This document shows positions 40,150 through 49,738 of a stretch of DNA of 64,000 nt, piece after piece (positions within the stretch are counted from its first letter, which is position 1; each line of letters opens with the position of its first letter). The notes below the pieces were generated by a model. It was given only the letters and a program-made list of their open reading frames with translations. It searched no databases and was not told the origin of the DNA. Made by a program: the position numbers and the translations under genes. The stretch comes from Pannonibacter indicus (lineage in GTDB: Bacteria; Pseudomonadota; Alphaproteobacteria; Rhizobiales; Stappiaceae), in NCBI RefSeq assembly GCF_001418225.1, contig NZ_LIPT01000002.1, positions 434,001 to 498,000 on the forward strand, read 5' to 3'.

Positions 40150-41194
40150 GGACGGCATTCCCTGCCTGTGGATGCGCGGCGGCACTTCCAAGGGAGCCTA
40201 TTTTCTCGCCCAGGATCTGCCCTCCGATTCCAAGGCGCGAAACAGCCTTCTGCTCAAAATCATGGGTTCGCCAGATCCTCGCCAGATCGACGGCATCGGC
40301 GGCGGCGATCCTCTTACCTCCAAGGTCGCCATCCTGTCGCCTCCAAGCCGCACAGACGCGGATGTCGACTATCTGTTTCTGCAGGTATTCGTGGATCAGG
40401 CACTCGTCAGTGATGCGCAGGCATGCGGCAATATCCTCGCCGGCGTCGGCCCGGCCGCAATCGAACTCGGCCTTGTCCCGGCAGCCGGCGACGAAACGCA
40501 GGTGCGCATCCACATGGTCAACAGCGGTGAGATCGCTCTTGCCCGCATCCAGACACCTGGCGGTCAGGTCAGCTATGCCGGCAGCACCCGGATTGCTGGC
40601 GTTCCCGGTGCCCATGCGGCTGTGCAACTGCTCTTCCTCAATATTACTGGCTCGATGTGCGGTTCACTTCTGCCGACCGGTAACACGATAGACGTTATCG
40701 ATGGCGTCGACTGCACACTGATCGACAATGGCATGCCATGCGTGATCATGCGTGCCGCCGATTTTGGCCTGTCCGGCAAGGAAGCACGTGACGAGCTCGA
40801 GGCCATGACCGAAATCAAGGAGCGGATCGAGGCCATCCGCCTGAAGGCCGGGCCGATGATGAACCTCGGCGACGTCGAAAAGGCATCCGTGCCGAAGATG
40901 ACGCTGGTTTCCGCGCCAGACCAAGGCGGTGCCATCGCCACGCGCAGCTTCATTCCGCATCGCGTCCATGCCTCCGTCGGTGTGTTTGCCGCCATCACCA
41001 TAGCAACAGCGACGCGGCTTGCTGGAAGCCCGGCGGCCGAGTTTTGCCATTCGCCTGCCGACGGCCGCTACCGCATCGAACATCCGACTGGCGACATGGA
41101 GATCTTCCTCGACATTGCCGAGAACGGGACGATCCGTGGTGCCGGAAACATCCGGACGGCCCGCAAGCTCTTCAGCGGCAGGGTGTTTGCATAG
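40142..41194 (+). CDS. galD: 4-oxalomesaconate tautomerase (PrpF family)
   Basis: Interconverts the enol and keto forms of 4-oxalomesaconate before hydration. 350 residues of the diaminopimelate-epimerase-like PrpF fold: start [35 protein letters not shown], then [20 protein letters not shown] with the catalytic cysteine of the first domain. Sphingomonad LigU is a related isomerase. Overlaps galC by 8 bp and is the last gene of the operon. Confidence 0.88.
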   Translation: MYEDGIPCLWMRGGTSKGAYFLAQDLPSDSKARNSLLLKIMGSPDPRQIDGIGGGDPLTSKVAILSPPSRTDADVDYLFLQVFVDQALVSDAQACGNILAGVGPAAIELGLVPAAGDETQVRIHMVNSGEIALARIQTPGGQVSYAGSTRIAGVPGAHAAVQLLFLNITGSMCGSLLPTGNTIDVIDGVDCTLIDNGMPCVIMRAADFGLSGKEARDELEAMTEIKERIEAIRLKAGPMMNLGDVEKASVPKMTLVSAPDQGGAIATRSFIPHRVHASVGVFAAITIATATRLAGSPAAEFCHSPADGRYRIEHPTGDMEIFLDIAENGTIRGAGNIRTARKLFSGRVFA

Positions 41195-41493
41195 GCGGAA
41201 GGACAACTTTTAGCGCGAGGATCATAGAAATGGGGGATGAATCTTGTGCCTTGATCCGGGTTTCGAGGTGTTCGGCTTGCGATAATGCACCGCATTAACC
41301 CATGCGCTTCATCAGCGTCGCAACGTGAAGCACTCAGCCCCTGCAGCATCCGGCTGCCCGCGAACGGGAACTCCATGTGCAGCCTGCCGGTCCGGTGCCT
41401 CAGCCGGATACCGGGATCTGGCGCCGCCCAGGGCTTTCAGCAGACGCTGCCCCGGCTGTTCAGATCAACCGAGGCACCTCTAATCGTGCCACA
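41195..41493. other. Gene-free edge of the catabolic island
   Basis: About 300 bp between galD and the parS site. Short frames on both strands have no SD or known family. No IS end, integrase or tRNA is seen, so the island boundary is not marked by an obvious mobile-element scar. Confidence 0.4.
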
Positions 41494-41509
41494 CGATTCA
41501 CGTGAAACA
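41494..41509. other. parS: parS-like ParB-binding site (left of origin)
   Basis: CGATTCACGTGAAACA matches the parS consensus TGTTTCACGTGAAACA at 14 of 16 positions with a perfect TTCACGTGAA core. A half-like CTCGTGAAACA follows at 41512-41522. It contains GATTC, a CcrM (GANTC) site. Only parS candidate left of the putative origin. Confidence 0.7.
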
Positions 41510-41523
41510 GTCTCGTGAAACAG

Positions 41524-41549
41524 CAAAGGGGCCCGCGCGGCCCCTTTGT
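41524..41549. terminator. Terminator between galD and the SH3 gene
   Basis: CAAAGGGGCC pairs with GGCCCCTTTG around a CGCGC loop. The ends are A- and T-rich on both strands, so it can serve both converging units. Confidence 0.75.
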
Positions 41550-41579
41550 CATGTGCGCTGCTGAACGCGCTGCATCCGG

Positions 41580-42134
41580 TCAGTTGCTGATTTTCTCGTT
41601 GGGATAGACGCCGAAGAGCCTGACCTGCTCCACCCAGCCGTCATACCCACGGCCTTGAACGCGGCACCAGGTGCCATTGCAGGACTTGATGTCCGTCAGC
41701 ACCTTGGGCGCCAGATAGGCCCTGATGGCCGCCTCCGGACGCGGCTCCACATACAGCGGCGTATTCTCGCTTTGCTCCCAGGGCGTCACGAGCGCCGTCC
41801 GGCGCGACGAGAGCAGGGTGTGGAACAGCCAGCCTTCCTTGCCTTCCCAGTCGCGCACCCGGCGCCAGTTCTCGAATTCCTGCGTGATTTCCACCGGCAG
41901 CCCGCCCTGAACATAAGTCCAGGCCACCTCATGCTCGCGCGAGGGGCCCATGCGCACATTGGCCCGGTCAGACTTGATGCTGACGAAACGGGGAAGCGGC
42001 AGGCCGGTGGAGCCGGTCTGGGCGGTCTGCGCCAGAACCTGCGGCGCAACGAGCATCAGCGCCGCGGCAGCGGCGGCCAGCTGCCGGAGTTTGCGGGCTA
42101 TCGTGCCAGACAGGGTTTGATCAAACCGGGTCAT
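41580..42134 (-). CDS. SH3-domain exported protein
   Basis: 184 residues from the ATG at 42134 (GAGG 5 bases upstream). N-terminal Sec-type signal after a basic stretch (ARKLRQLAAAAAALMLVA, cleavage near VLAQ). Two bacterial SH3 repeats follow: SIKSDRANVRMGPSREHEVAW and the region ending WCRVQGRGYDGWVEQVRLFG. Such proteins are thought to bind cell-wall peptides. Common in Hyphomicrobiales next to the hydroxyacid dehydrogenase, from which it diverges here. Confidence 0.82.
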   Translation of the reverse strand: MTRFDQTLSGTIARKLRQLAAAAAALMLVAPQVLAQTAQTGSTGLPLPRFVSIKSDRANVRMGPSREHEVAWTYVQGGLPVEITQEFENWRRVRDWEGKEGWLFHTLLSSRRTALVTPWEQSENTPLYVEPRPEAAIRAYLAPKVLTDIKSCNGTWCRVQGRGYDGWVEQVRLFGVYPNEKISN

Positions 42135-42403
42135 GCCGTCCTCATTCACCTCTTCTGCATTCCCTTTAGCGAAAGCCACCCCCCGTGGCCAGATGCAGCG
42201 GTGCGGTTTTGTCCCTCAAATGCCGCCTGCGGCCTTCGGCACCCGACCAAGGTCGATACTGGCCGAAGGGCTGGTCCCCTTGTTTCTCGCAGGCCATCTG
42301 ATAAGGAAAACAGGAGCGAACCGCCATGCGGGGATACCGCATGGTGAGAACCTAGGTCCGTTAGGGTTAAAGCACCCTCAACGCAACGCAGAAGGCTAGT
42401 GGC

Positions 42404-43390
42404 ATGGGCAAGAAGAAGCCTTTGGTTGTCGTGACTCGCAAGCTTCCCGATGTGGTCGAGACGCGGATGCGAGAGCTGTTCGAAACCCGCCTCAACGAAA
42501 GCGACCGGCCGATGACGCAGGCGGAGCTCGTGGAGGCCGTGCGAACGGCCGATGTGCTGGTGCCCACCGTGACGGACCGGATTGACGCTGCCGTTCTGTC
42601 CCAGGCCGGGCCAAGCCTCAAGCTCATCGCCAACTTCGGCAATGGCGTCGACAACATCGACGTGGTCAGCGCCAACAACCGCGGCATCAACGTCACCAAC
42701 ACGCCGGGGGTGCTGACCGAAGACACCGCCGACATGACCATGGCGCTGATCCTTGCCGTGCCGCGCCGGATCGCGGAAGGCATGAAGGTGATGGAGAAAG
42801 GTGAGTGGACCGGCTGGTCGCCCACCTGGATGATGGGCCGCCGCATCTGGGGCAAGCGCCTTGGCATCATCGGCATGGGCCGGATTGGCCAGGCCGTTGC
42901 CCGCCGCGCCAAGGCCTTCGGCATGTCGATCCACTATCACAACCGCCGCCGCCTCCATTCGGACATCGAGGATGCGCTGGAAGCGACCTACTGGGACAGC
43001 CTCGACCAGATGCTGGCGCGCATGGATGTTGTATCCGTCCACTGCCCGCACACCCCCGGCACCTTCCATCTGCTTTCAGCCCGCCGCCTGAAGCTGATGA
43101 AAAAAGACGCCTATGTGGTGAACACGGCCCGTGGCGAGGTGATCGACGAGACCGCGCTGATCCGCCAGCTGGAGTCCGGCGATCTGGCCGGTGCCGGTCT
43201 CGACGTGTTCGAGCACGAGCCTGCCGTGAACCCGAAGCTGGCGCAGATGCCGAACGTGCTGCTGCTGCCGCATATGGGTTCGGCCACCATAGAGGGCCGT
43301 ATCGAAATGGGCGAGAAGGTCATCATCAACATCAAGACCTTCATGGACGGCCACCGCCCGCCCGACCGCGTGCTGCCGTCGATGCTCTGA
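42404..43390 (+). CDS. gyaR: D-2-hydroxyacid dehydrogenase (glyoxylate/hydroxypyruvate reductase type)
   Basis: 328 residues; NAD(P) loop LGIIGMGRIGQAVARRAKAF, catalytic arginine/glutamate/histidine in ARGEVIDETALI, DVFEHEP and LLLPHMGSAT. The first catalytic segment NFGNGVDNIDV is typical of glyoxylate reductases. Likely reduces glyoxylate or hydroxypyruvate with NAD(P)H in the cytoplasm; exact substrate unproven. Strong terminator directly after. Confidence 0.88.
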   Translation: MGKKKPLVVVTRKLPDVVETRMRELFETRLNESDRPMTQAELVEAVRTADVLVPTVTDRIDAAVLSQAGPSLKLIANFGNGVDNIDVVSANNRGINVTNTPGVLTEDTADMTMALILAVPRRIAEGMKVMEKGEWTGWSPTWMMGRRIWGKRLGIIGMGRIGQAVARRAKAFGMSIHYHNRRRLHSDIEDALEATYWDSLDQMLARMDVVSVHCPHTPGTFHLLSARRLKLMKKDAYVVNTARGEVIDETALIRQLESGDLAGAGLDVFEHEPAVNPKLAQMPNVLLLPHMGSATIEGRIEMGEKVIINIKTFMDGHRPPDRVLPSML

Positions 43391-43413
43391 GGAGCGGTCG
43401 AGGATCTGAAAAG

Positions 43414-43444
43414 AGGCCGGAGGGGATGATCTCCGGCCTTTTTG
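43414..43444 (+). terminator. Terminator of gyaR
   Basis: AGGCCGGAG (43414-43422) pairs with CTCCGGCCT (43431-43439), then TTTTTG. Confidence 0.88.
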
Positions 43445-43706
43445 TTGGGTGGTTCGTTGCCGGTATCCGGAGTGCTGAGGGGAAAAGTGAACACGGGCCC
43501 ATCAGCTTTCTTCATGCCATGGCTCGCCCCTGGCATCCATTCCCTTGCCGCACACGCACAGAAACATGAAATGCGGCGCGAAGGAAAACCTTTATTTTTT
43601 AAAGGTCTGACTCGCCGTTGGCGTCACGGCATGGATGCCATGATCAAGTCATGGCATGACGGAGAGACAAGAGAGACGCCTGCGCAAGGCACAACTCTCC
43701 AGCCCC
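43445..43706. other. Gene-free stretch between gyaR terminator and dnaQ
   Basis: Holds an ACCTTTA/TAAAGGT hairpin near 43590-43608 and a TGCCATGA-N5-TCATGGCA inverted repeat at 43636-43656, close to the dnaQ stop. The latter could help end the minus-strand transcript; no gene is evident. Confidence 0.4.
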
Positions 43707-44429
43707 TTATTCCCCCGCAGGCTCGTATTTTTTCCAGAGGGCGCTCTCGCCCATCTTGGCGATGAAAGCCGCGTGGGCGGCCTTTTCATCCTCTGTCAGC
43801 CGTGGTGCCAGCGGCTGGGGCCGGGGGCGGGCAGGCGCTGCCACCAGCGGGCCGCCGGAGGTATCGTCAGAACTGCCGGACTTGCGTTCCGCCTCATCCA
43901 TGAGCCCCAGCGCCGTCTGGCGGCCGCCCAGCAGCTCCAGATAGACTTCCGCCAGCAGCTCACTGTCGAGAAGCGCGCCGTGCTTGGTGCGGCGGGAATT
44001 GTCGATGCCGAAACGAGAGCACAGCGCATCCAGCGAATAGGGGCCAGAGGAAAACTTCCGCCGCGCCATAGCCAGCGTATCAAGCACCTGACTCTGCGGG
44101 ATCGGCGGGCGGCCGAGCCGCCCCAGCTCCATGTTGATGAAACCCATGTCGAACGAAGCGTTGTGGATCACCAGCGTGGCGTCACCAACGAAGGCGAGAA
44201 AGTCATCCGCGATTTCCGCAAACTTCGGCTTGTCCGAAAGGAACTCGGTAGAAAGGCCGTGAACGGCGAAGGCGCCCTCCGGCACGTCCCGCTCCGGGTT
44301 GATGTAGACGTGGAAGGTACGGCCTGTGGCGACATGATTGATCAGTTCCACACCGCCGATTTCCACCAGCCGGTCGCCGCTTCGCGGGTCAAGGCCCGTG
44401 GTTTCGGTATCGAAGGCAATCTCGCGCAT
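43707..44429 (-). CDS. dnaQ: DNA polymerase III epsilon subunit (3'-5' proofreading exonuclease)
   Basis: 240 residues. ExoI motif AFDTETTGLDP with catalytic Asp and Glu, ExoII around LVIHNASFDMGFINMEL, and ExoIII with LDALCSRFGIDNSRRTKHGALLDSELLAEVY. The C-terminal tail holds the polymerase-binding part. Follows coaE on the same strand with 131 bp between. Confidence 0.95.
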   Translation of the reverse strand: MREIAFDTETTGLDPRSGDRLVEIGGVELINHVATGRTFHVYINPERDVPEGAFAVHGLSTEFLSDKPKFAEIADDFLAFVGDATLVIHNASFDMGFINMELGRLGRPPIPQSQVLDTLAMARRKFSSGPYSLDALCSRFGIDNSRRTKHGALLDSELLAEVYLELLGGRQTALGLMDEAERKSGSSDDTSGGPLVAAPARPRPQPLAPRLTEDEKAAHAAFIAKMGESALWKKYEPAGE

Positions 44430-44560
44430 GGCTGTCTGTCATCCTGATGCACCGGCATCCGCCAGTATTCCGGACGAGTGTGGGAACGGACGGGGCAGGG
44501 CGCAAGGCTTTCCTCGGCTTTTCCCCGGCCGCTTGGCCGTTTGCCCTGAGGCTTTTTCGC

Positions 44561-45148
44561 TCAGGCTTTCCCGGAGAGCGCGCGGATGACCGAACGGACC
44601 GCCCGGCGCGCCGGTTCGAGGCCGGAACCGGTCTCAATGATGAAATGCGACCGGCGGCGTTTGTCCGCATCCGGCATCTGGCGGGCGAGGATGGCATCGA
44701 GCCGCTGCACCGTCATGCCGGGGCGGGCGAGGGCCCGCTCACGTTGAACCTCTGCGGGGGCAGACACGACCACCACCGCATCCATCCGCCTTTCGCCGCC
44801 GGTCTCGAACAGCAGCGGAATATCCAGCACCACCATGCGGCGGCCTTCCGCCCTTGCCCTGGAAAGAAAACTCGCTTCGGCCTCATGCACCAGCGGATGA
44901 ATGATGGCTTCCAGTCTTGCAATGGCTTCCTGCTTGCCGAGCACGGCCTCACCAAGGCGTGTGCGGTCCACCTTGCCCTCTGCCGTGGTGCCGGGAAAGG
45001 CGGCCTCGATCAGCGGCACGGCGCGCCCGGCGTAGAGCGCATGCACGGCGGCATCAGCGTCATGCACCGGCACGCCGGCCTCGGCGAACATCTTCGCGGT
45101 GGCCGACTTACCCATGGCGATGGACCCGGTGAGGCCGAGACGGATCAT
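44561..45148 (-). CDS. coaE: Dephospho-CoA kinase
   Basis: Final step of coenzyme A synthesis. 195 residues; P-loop [17 protein letters not shown] at the start, [16 protein letters not shown] in the middle. The ATG at 45148 overlaps the aroE stop (ATGA), so translation is coupled. A much longer frame on this strand is the aroE shadow. Confidence 0.94.
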   Translation of the reverse strand: MIRLGLTGSIAMGKSATAKMFAEAGVPVHDADAAVHALYAGRAVPLIEAAFPGTTAEGKVDRTRLGEAVLGKQEAIARLEAIIHPLVHEAEASFLSRARAEGRRMVVLDIPLLFETGGERRMDAVVVVSAPAEVQRERALARPGMTVQRLDAILARQMPDADKRRRSHFIIETGSGLEPARRAVRSVIRALSGKA

Positions 45149-45987
45149 TCCGTGACACCCAGATCCTTGAGTATGAGGCTGCGCAGCTCCGCATCCACCT
45201 CCGGCCGGATGCCGAACCAGCGCTCGAAGCCATAGACCGCCTGATGCAGCAGCATGCCGAGGCCATCCACTGTGGGATTGCCGCGTTGCGCCGCAGCCTT
45301 CAGCAGATCCGTCCGCAGCGGCGAATAAACCGCATCCGTCACCAGCGCCTTGCCGGGCAGGGGGGCAAGATCGATTTCCAGCGGCGGCTTGCCGGTCATG
45401 CCCAGTGATGTGGTGTTGACGAGGACAGAAGCTTGTCCAAGCACTGTCCCCAGCTTGTCCCACCCATGAGCCACAACAGCGGATCCGAAATGACCAGCAA
45501 GAATGCTGGCCTTTTCCTCGGTTCTGTTGACAACATGAACTTGTGTGAAGCCTCGCGACAGCAGCGCCCAGATGACCGCACGGGCCGCGCCGCCCGCGCC
45601 CAGAACCACGGCCGTGCCGCCGGCCTTGTCCCAGCCCGGGGCCCACTGGTCGAGATTGCCCAGGAACCCGAGCCCGTCGGTGTTGGCGCCCATCAGGCGG
45701 CCATCTTCCAGCCAGAGCGTGTTGACGGCGCCCATGGCCTCGGCAGCCGGGTCCAGCCAATCGCAAAGCCCGGCTACCAGCTCCTTGTGCGGCACGGTGA
45801 CATTGGCGCCGGTGAGGCCAGCGGCGGCAAGATCCCGGTAGAAGGCTTCAGCTCTCTCAGGCTCGACGCCCACCCGGATATATTCTCCCTCAAGCCCGTG
45901 CTTCTTCAGCCAGTAGCTGTGAACGAGGGGCGAACGGGAATGGGTGACGGGCCAGCCGGTGATGGCGGCGCGGCGGATGGCAGTCAT
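45145..45987 (-). CDS. aroE: Shikimate dehydrogenase (NADP)
   Basis: Reduces 3-dehydroshikimate. 280 residues; substrate site [17 protein letters not shown], catalytic lysine in [16 protein letters not shown] loop [20 protein letters not shown] overlaps both with maf upstream and coaE downstream, giving a tight maf-aroE-coaE operon conserved in alphaproteobacteria. Confidence 0.95.
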   Translation of the reverse strand: MTAIRRAAITGWPVTHSRSPLVHSYWLKKHGLEGEYIRVGVEPERAEAFYRDLAAAGLTGANVTVPHKELVAGLCDWLDPAAEAMGAVNTLWLEDGRLMGANTDGLGFLGNLDQWAPGWDKAGGTAVVLGAGGAARAVIWALLSRGFTQVHVVNRTEEKASILAGHFGSAVVAHGWDKLGTVLGQASVLVNTTSLGMTGKPPLEIDLAPLPGKALVTDAVYSPLRTDLLKAAAQRGNPTVDGLGMLLHQAVYGFERWFGIRPEVDAELRSLILKDLGVTE

Positions 45988-46577
45988 GGGTGAATTTCTC
46001 CCTTCTCCCGCAGGAATCCAAGAAGGGGCAGCAGCGGCAGCCCGAGAATAGTGAAATAATCGCCCTCGATCCGGTCGAACAGACGGATACCAAGGCCTTC
46101 CAGCTGATAGCAGCCGACGCTCGACAGGGCCGCAGACCCGGCCATCGCCAGATAGGCATCAAGCTCCGTATCGCTCAAGACGCGCATCTGCAGGCAGGCG
46201 GTGGAAATATGGCTCCAGAGCACCTCGCCGCCTTTCGCCACAACCACGGACGAATGCAGCTCATGCGTCTTGCCGGCGAGCAGCGCCAGCTGGGCGCGGG
46301 CGGCGGCAAGATCAGCGGGCTTGGTGAAGCGGGTGGAGCCGAGCCCCAGCACCTGATCGGCGCCGATCACCAGATCACCGGGGCGGCGCAGCGCCACATC
46401 CAGCGCCTTGGCCTTGCCGAGAACAAGGGCGATTTCCTGCGGTTCGGCACCGGCTTCCAGCAGCGGGCGCTCGATCTCGCGCTCGTCCACGCCGGCCGGA
46501 TCGACGGCAAAATCAAGCCCTGCATTGCGCAGAAGCGTCGCGCGGATGCTGCTGCCGCTGGCCAGAACAAGGGTCAT
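45984..46577 (-). CDS. maf: Maf-family nucleotide pyrophosphatase
   Basis: 197 residues from MTLVLASGSSIRATLLRNAGL, the Maf N-terminal signature; later VIGADQVLG and SVGCYQLEGLGIRLFDRIEGD. Hydrolyses non-canonical NTPs in known members. Start at 46577 is chosen over 46658 by homology and a GGAGG upstream at longish spacing. First gene of maf-aroE-coaE. Confidence 0.92.
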   Translation of the reverse strand: MTLVLASGSSIRATLLRNAGLDFAVDPAGVDEREIERPLLEAGAEPQEIALVLGKAKALDVALRRPGDLVIGADQVLGLGSTRFTKPADLAAARAQLALLAGKTHELHSSVVVAKGGEVLWSHISTACLQMRVLSDTELDAYLAMAGSAALSSVGCYQLEGLGIRLFDRIEGDYFTILGLPLLPLLGFLREKGEIHP

Positions 46578-46679
46578 ATGGGGAATTCCTCCAGGCTTTC
46601 CGTCTTGATCTTGGAGTTTGTCAGGGAGAAGTGGGCACCGGTTTTCCCGAAAAGACAAACGAAAACAAAGAAACCAGTC

Positions 46680-47558
46680 TCAGTCAGGCTCTGATTGACC
46701 CAGGCTGAGGCTAGAAGCCGCCGCTTCCCGGGCTGTCTGACGATGGTCCCGGAACAGCTCCATGATCTCGGCTGCAGTCTCTTCAATGGAGCGGCGCGTC
46801 ACATCAATCAAGGGCCAGCCCTGTTCGACGCAAAGCCGGCGGGTCGCGGCAATCTCGCGGGCAATCTCCCGCCGGTCCACATAGGTGTCACCGTAACCGT
46901 CGGCATTCAGGGACAACACCCGGTTCTGGCGGATCTGCTGGATCCGCTCGGGCGAAGCGATGAGGCCGACGACCAGCGGATAGCGGAGGCCGAGAAGCTG
47001 GTCCGGCAGGGGAATGCCGGGAACAATCGGCACGTTGGCGCATTTGATTCCACGGTTGGCGAGATAGATGCAGGTGGGTGTCTTGGAAGTGCGCGAAATG
47101 CCGACAAGAACGATATCGGCCTCTTCCAGCTTTCCGGCGATCTGCCCGTCGTCATGCATCATGGTGTAGTTCAGCGCGTCGATCCGCTTGAAATATTCCG
47201 CATCCAGCGCGTGCTGGCCGCCGATCCGCCGGGTCAGCGGCACATTAAGATAGGCCTGGAAGACGGCAAAGACCGGGTCGAGGATGTTGACGAAGGGCAC
47301 CCCGATCTCGCGGCAGAACCGTTCCAGACGGCCGGAAATCTCCGGATCGACGAGAGTATAGAGCACAATCCCCGGAGCGGACTCGATCTGAGCCGTCACC
47401 CGGTCCAGCTGTTTGTGGCTGCGCACCAGCGGATAGAGATGCTCGATAGACTGCACATCGTCATACTGGACCGTCGCCGCCCGGGCGACCGTCATCAGCG
47501 TTTCGCCGGTCGAATCGGACACGAGATGGAGGTGAAAGTAATGTGTCGACTTTCCCAC
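46680..47558 (-). CDS. ppsR: Pyruvate, phosphate dikinase regulatory protein (DUF299 kinase/pyrophosphorylase)
   Basis: 292 residues, DUF299 family: [18 protein letters not shown] at the start and the P-loop-like [18 protein letters not shown]. Members switch PPDK or PEP synthase on and off by ADP-dependent phosphorylation. The start codon is GTG (47558) with GAGG about 8 bases upstream. It is the left neighbour of the predicted origin, the same place it holds in several alphaproteobacteria. Confidence 0.93.
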   Translation of the reverse strand: MGKSTHYFHLHLVSDSTGETLMTVARAATVQYDDVQSIEHLYPLVRSHKQLDRVTAQIESAPGIVLYTLVDPEISGRLERFCREIGVPFVNILDPVFAVFQAYLNVPLTRRIGGQHALDAEYFKRIDALNYTMMHDDGQIAGKLEEADIVLVGISRTSKTPTCIYLANRGIKCANVPIVPGIPLPDQLLGLRYPLVVGLIASPERIQQIRQNRVLSLNADGYGDTYVDRREIAREIAATRRLCVEQGWPLIDVTRRSIEETAAEIMELFRDHRQTAREAAASSLSLGQSEPD

Positions 47559-47990
47559 AACAAAACCTCACCGCTGTTGACGGGCGGGGACAAATCACCC
47601 TTGTGGCCCCTGGAGGCCAAAATTTATGCCCGCAGGCTTTGTCTTCTTAACAGAGCGTAAATTTCCGGCAACCGGCGCCGAAACGGTTTCCCGCACATGT
47701 GGATTAACATGGACTGACTCGTTGCCGGCAGGTTATCCACTCATGCCCAATTCCTTAAGAGATCCTTAAAAAATGGCCATGCCTCTGATTTCATTCAGGT
47801 AACAGGTTCCGTACAATTTTAATAAAATCTGTTGTCCAGAAACTGCGGCGTTTTCTCCCGGCGCGAAAATGACCTGAACCGATTGTGGACAACGAATGAT
47901 CCCGGTAATCCACTCACAAGAATAAGAAACAGATTCAAATCAATCAGAGACTCCCTTTATAGGGGCCTGCCTGGGATAAAGGACAAATCC
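47559..47990. other. oriC: Putative chromosomal replication origin (oriC)
   Basis: The gap between ppsR and hemE, where the Caulobacter-type origin lies beside hemE. DnaA-box candidates one mismatch from TTATCCACA: TGTGGATTA at 47698-47706 (reverse), TTATCCACT at 47733-47741 and TGTGGACAA at 47884-47892 (reverse); weaker ones at 47832-47840 and 47906-47914. An AT-rich stretch (47745-47835) could be the unwinding region. GANTC sites at 47716, 47932 and 47949 and a CtrA site at 47755 add to the pattern. Genes on both sides point away from it. Confidence 0.75.
47755..47769. promoter_or_regulatory. CtrA-type binding site in the origin
   Basis: TTAAGAGATCCTTAA is a perfect TTAA-N7-TTAA match to the CtrA consensus. 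It sits between DnaA-box candidates in the AT-rich part of the putative origin, where CtrA represses initiation in Caulobacter. Confidence 0.65.
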
Positions 47991-49019
47991 ATGAAGTCAT
48001 CCGACCGTGCCGTCATGAGGGTGCTCGCAGGCGAACGCCTGTGGCCGCCCCCCATCTGGATGATGCGGCAGGCTGGACGCTATCTCCCGGAGTACCGGGA
48101 GGTCAGGGCGAAGGCGAAGAACTTCCTCGATTTCTGCTACAATCCGGATCTGGCAACCGAAGTCACACTTCAGCCGATCCGCCGCTATGGCTTTGATGCA
48201 TCGATCCTGTTCTCGGACATCTTCGTCGTTCCCGATGCCATCGGCTATCCGGTACGCTTTGAAGAAGGACGTGGTCCTGTGCTTGAGCCCTTGAGCAAAG
48301 CGATCCTTGATAAGCTGGACCAGTCACGGGCAGACAAGCATCTCGATCCGGTGATCGAGACTGTAACGCGGCTGCGCCGCGAGCTCCCTGAGGAGACAAC
48401 GCTCCTTGGTTTCTGCGGTGCCCCATGGACCGTTGCCTGCTATTCGGTCGCCGGACATACGACACAGGACCAGACGGCAGCGCGTGTGGGTGCCTACCGC
48501 AATCCGGCCCTGATGCAGCGGTTCATCGATCAGCTGGTGACCGCCTCGATCCGTTATCTGATCCGCCAGCTCGATGCAGGCGCCGATGCAGTCCAGATTT
48601 TTGACACCTGGGCCGGGGTTCTGGATGAGGAAGGCTTCCGCAGGTGGTCTATTGAGCCTACCAGAGCGATCGTCGAGGGTGTGAAGGGTGCCCGCCCCGG
48701 CGCCCGCATCATCGGCTTCCCGAAGGCCTCTTCGGCCCGTCTGGAGGCATATGTGGCCGGCACGGGCGTGGATGCGGTGGGTCTGGACTGGACCGCACCC
48801 GTTCATGTGGCTCAGGCGATCCAGAAAAAGGTTCCGGTGCAGGGCAATCTGGATCCGATGCGGCTCGTGGCCGGCGGGGCCGCTCTTGATGACGGCATCA
48901 CCCACGTTCTGAAGGTGCTGGGGCAGGGGCCGCTGATCTTCAATCTCGGCCATGGCGTAACACCTGAAACCGATCCGGCGCATGTGGCGCGTATGGTCGA
49001 ACGCGTCCGTCAGGGCTGA
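47991..49019 (+). CDS. hemE: Uroporphyrinogen decarboxylase
   Basis: Converts uroporphyrinogen III to coproporphyrinogen III. 342 residues with [19 protein letters not shown], the active-site aspartate in [15 protein letters not shown] and [15 protein letters not shown]. Start at 47991 (AAAGGA 7 bases upstream); the frame is open further into the origin, which I take as chance. Right neighbour of oriC, followed by hemJ after 10 bp. Confidence 0.95.
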   Translation: MKSSDRAVMRVLAGERLWPPPIWMMRQAGRYLPEYREVRAKAKNFLDFCYNPDLATEVTLQPIRRYGFDASILFSDIFVVPDAIGYPVRFEEGRGPVLEPLSKAILDKLDQSRADKHLDPVIETVTRLRRELPEETTLLGFCGAPWTVACYSVAGHTTQDQTAARVGAYRNPALMQRFIDQLVTASIRYLIRQLDAGADAVQIFDTWAGVLDEEGFRRWSIEPTRAIVEGVKGARPGARIIGFPKASSARLEAYVAGTGVDAVGLDWTAPVHVAQAIQKKVPVQGNLDPMRLVAGGAALDDGITHVLKVLGQGPLIFNLGHGVTPETDPAHVARMVERVRQG

Positions 49020-49029
49020 GGAGGATAAA

Positions 49030-49458
49030 ATGGATCTCTATCTCTGGCTCAAGTCGCTGCATGTCATCTCGATCATCGCCTGGATGGCCGGGATGCTCTA
49101 TCTGCCGCGGCTCTTCGTCTATCACTGCAGCGCCGAACCGGGATCGGCCCAGTCGGAGACCTTCAAGGTGATGGAACGCCGGCTGCTGAAGGCAATCATC
49201 AACCCGGCGATGATCGCATCCTGGATCTTCGGACTGTGGCTTGCCTATGAAATCAATGCCTTCAGGGACGGCTGGTTCCATGCGAAGCTGACGCTGGTTC
49301 TGCTGATGAGCGGTGCCCATGGGTATCTGGCAGGACGGGTGAAGGTATTCGCACGTGACGAAAACACAAAGCCTGCGAAGTTCTACCGGATCCTCAATGA
49401 AGTGCCGACGGTTCTGATGATCCTTATCGTCATTCTTGTGATTGGTAAGCCATTCTGA
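49030..49458 (+). CDS. hemJ: Protoporphyrinogen oxidase HemJ
   Basis: 142-residue membrane protein with four hydrophobic segments (UPF0093/TIGR00701). The conserved histidine is in LWLKSLHVISIIAWMAGM and the arginine-rich loop is in MERRLLKAIINPAM. Oxidises protoporphyrinogen IX in bacteria lacking HemG/HemY. Strong SD GAGGAGG. Co-transcribed with hemE. Confidence 0.88.
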   Translation: MDLYLWLKSLHVISIIAWMAGMLYLPRLFVYHCSAEPGSAQSETFKVMERRLLKAIINPAMIASWIFGLWLAYEINAFRDGWFHAKLTLVLLMSGAHGYLAGRVKVFARDENTKPAKFYRILNEVPTVLMILIVILVIGKPF

Positions 49459-49504
49459 CATGTCTGCGCCGTTCTGACGCAGCGGATACAATCGATTTGA
49501 CCGG

Positions 49505-49542
49505 CCCCGCGAGAGCAAAAGGCTCTTGCGGGGTTTCGTTTT
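49505..49542 (+). terminator. Terminator of hemE-hemJ
   Basis: CCCCGCGAGAGC (49505-49516) pairs with GCTCTTGCGGGG (49522-49533), 11 of 12, then TTTCGTTTT. Confidence 0.85.
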
Positions 49543-49738
49543 AAGAGTTATGGTCCGCGTCAACTTCACGTAAGGTGCGCCGAGGCTCAAATCCCGGATA
49601 CACCACTGCCGAAGCAAAGCCGGTTATCCCCTCGACCGGTCTTCCGTGACAGTCTCCACTTCTGTTTCCGTTTTCCCATTCCAGAATCAGAAGCATCTTT
49701 TCACATACCCACCCTCCAACAGAGATTGATCCCTATTG

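Noticed and set aside
41285-41518. 77-codon frame in the galD/SH3 gap
   Set aside because: Runs through the parS site, no SD, no family; likely chance.
47832-47990. N-terminal extension of hemE into the origin
   Set aside because: Open frame only; the ATG at 47991 has the SD and the family N-terminus.
49565-49574. TTCACGTAAG as a ninth parS site
   Set aside because: Core has two mismatches and flanks do not match.
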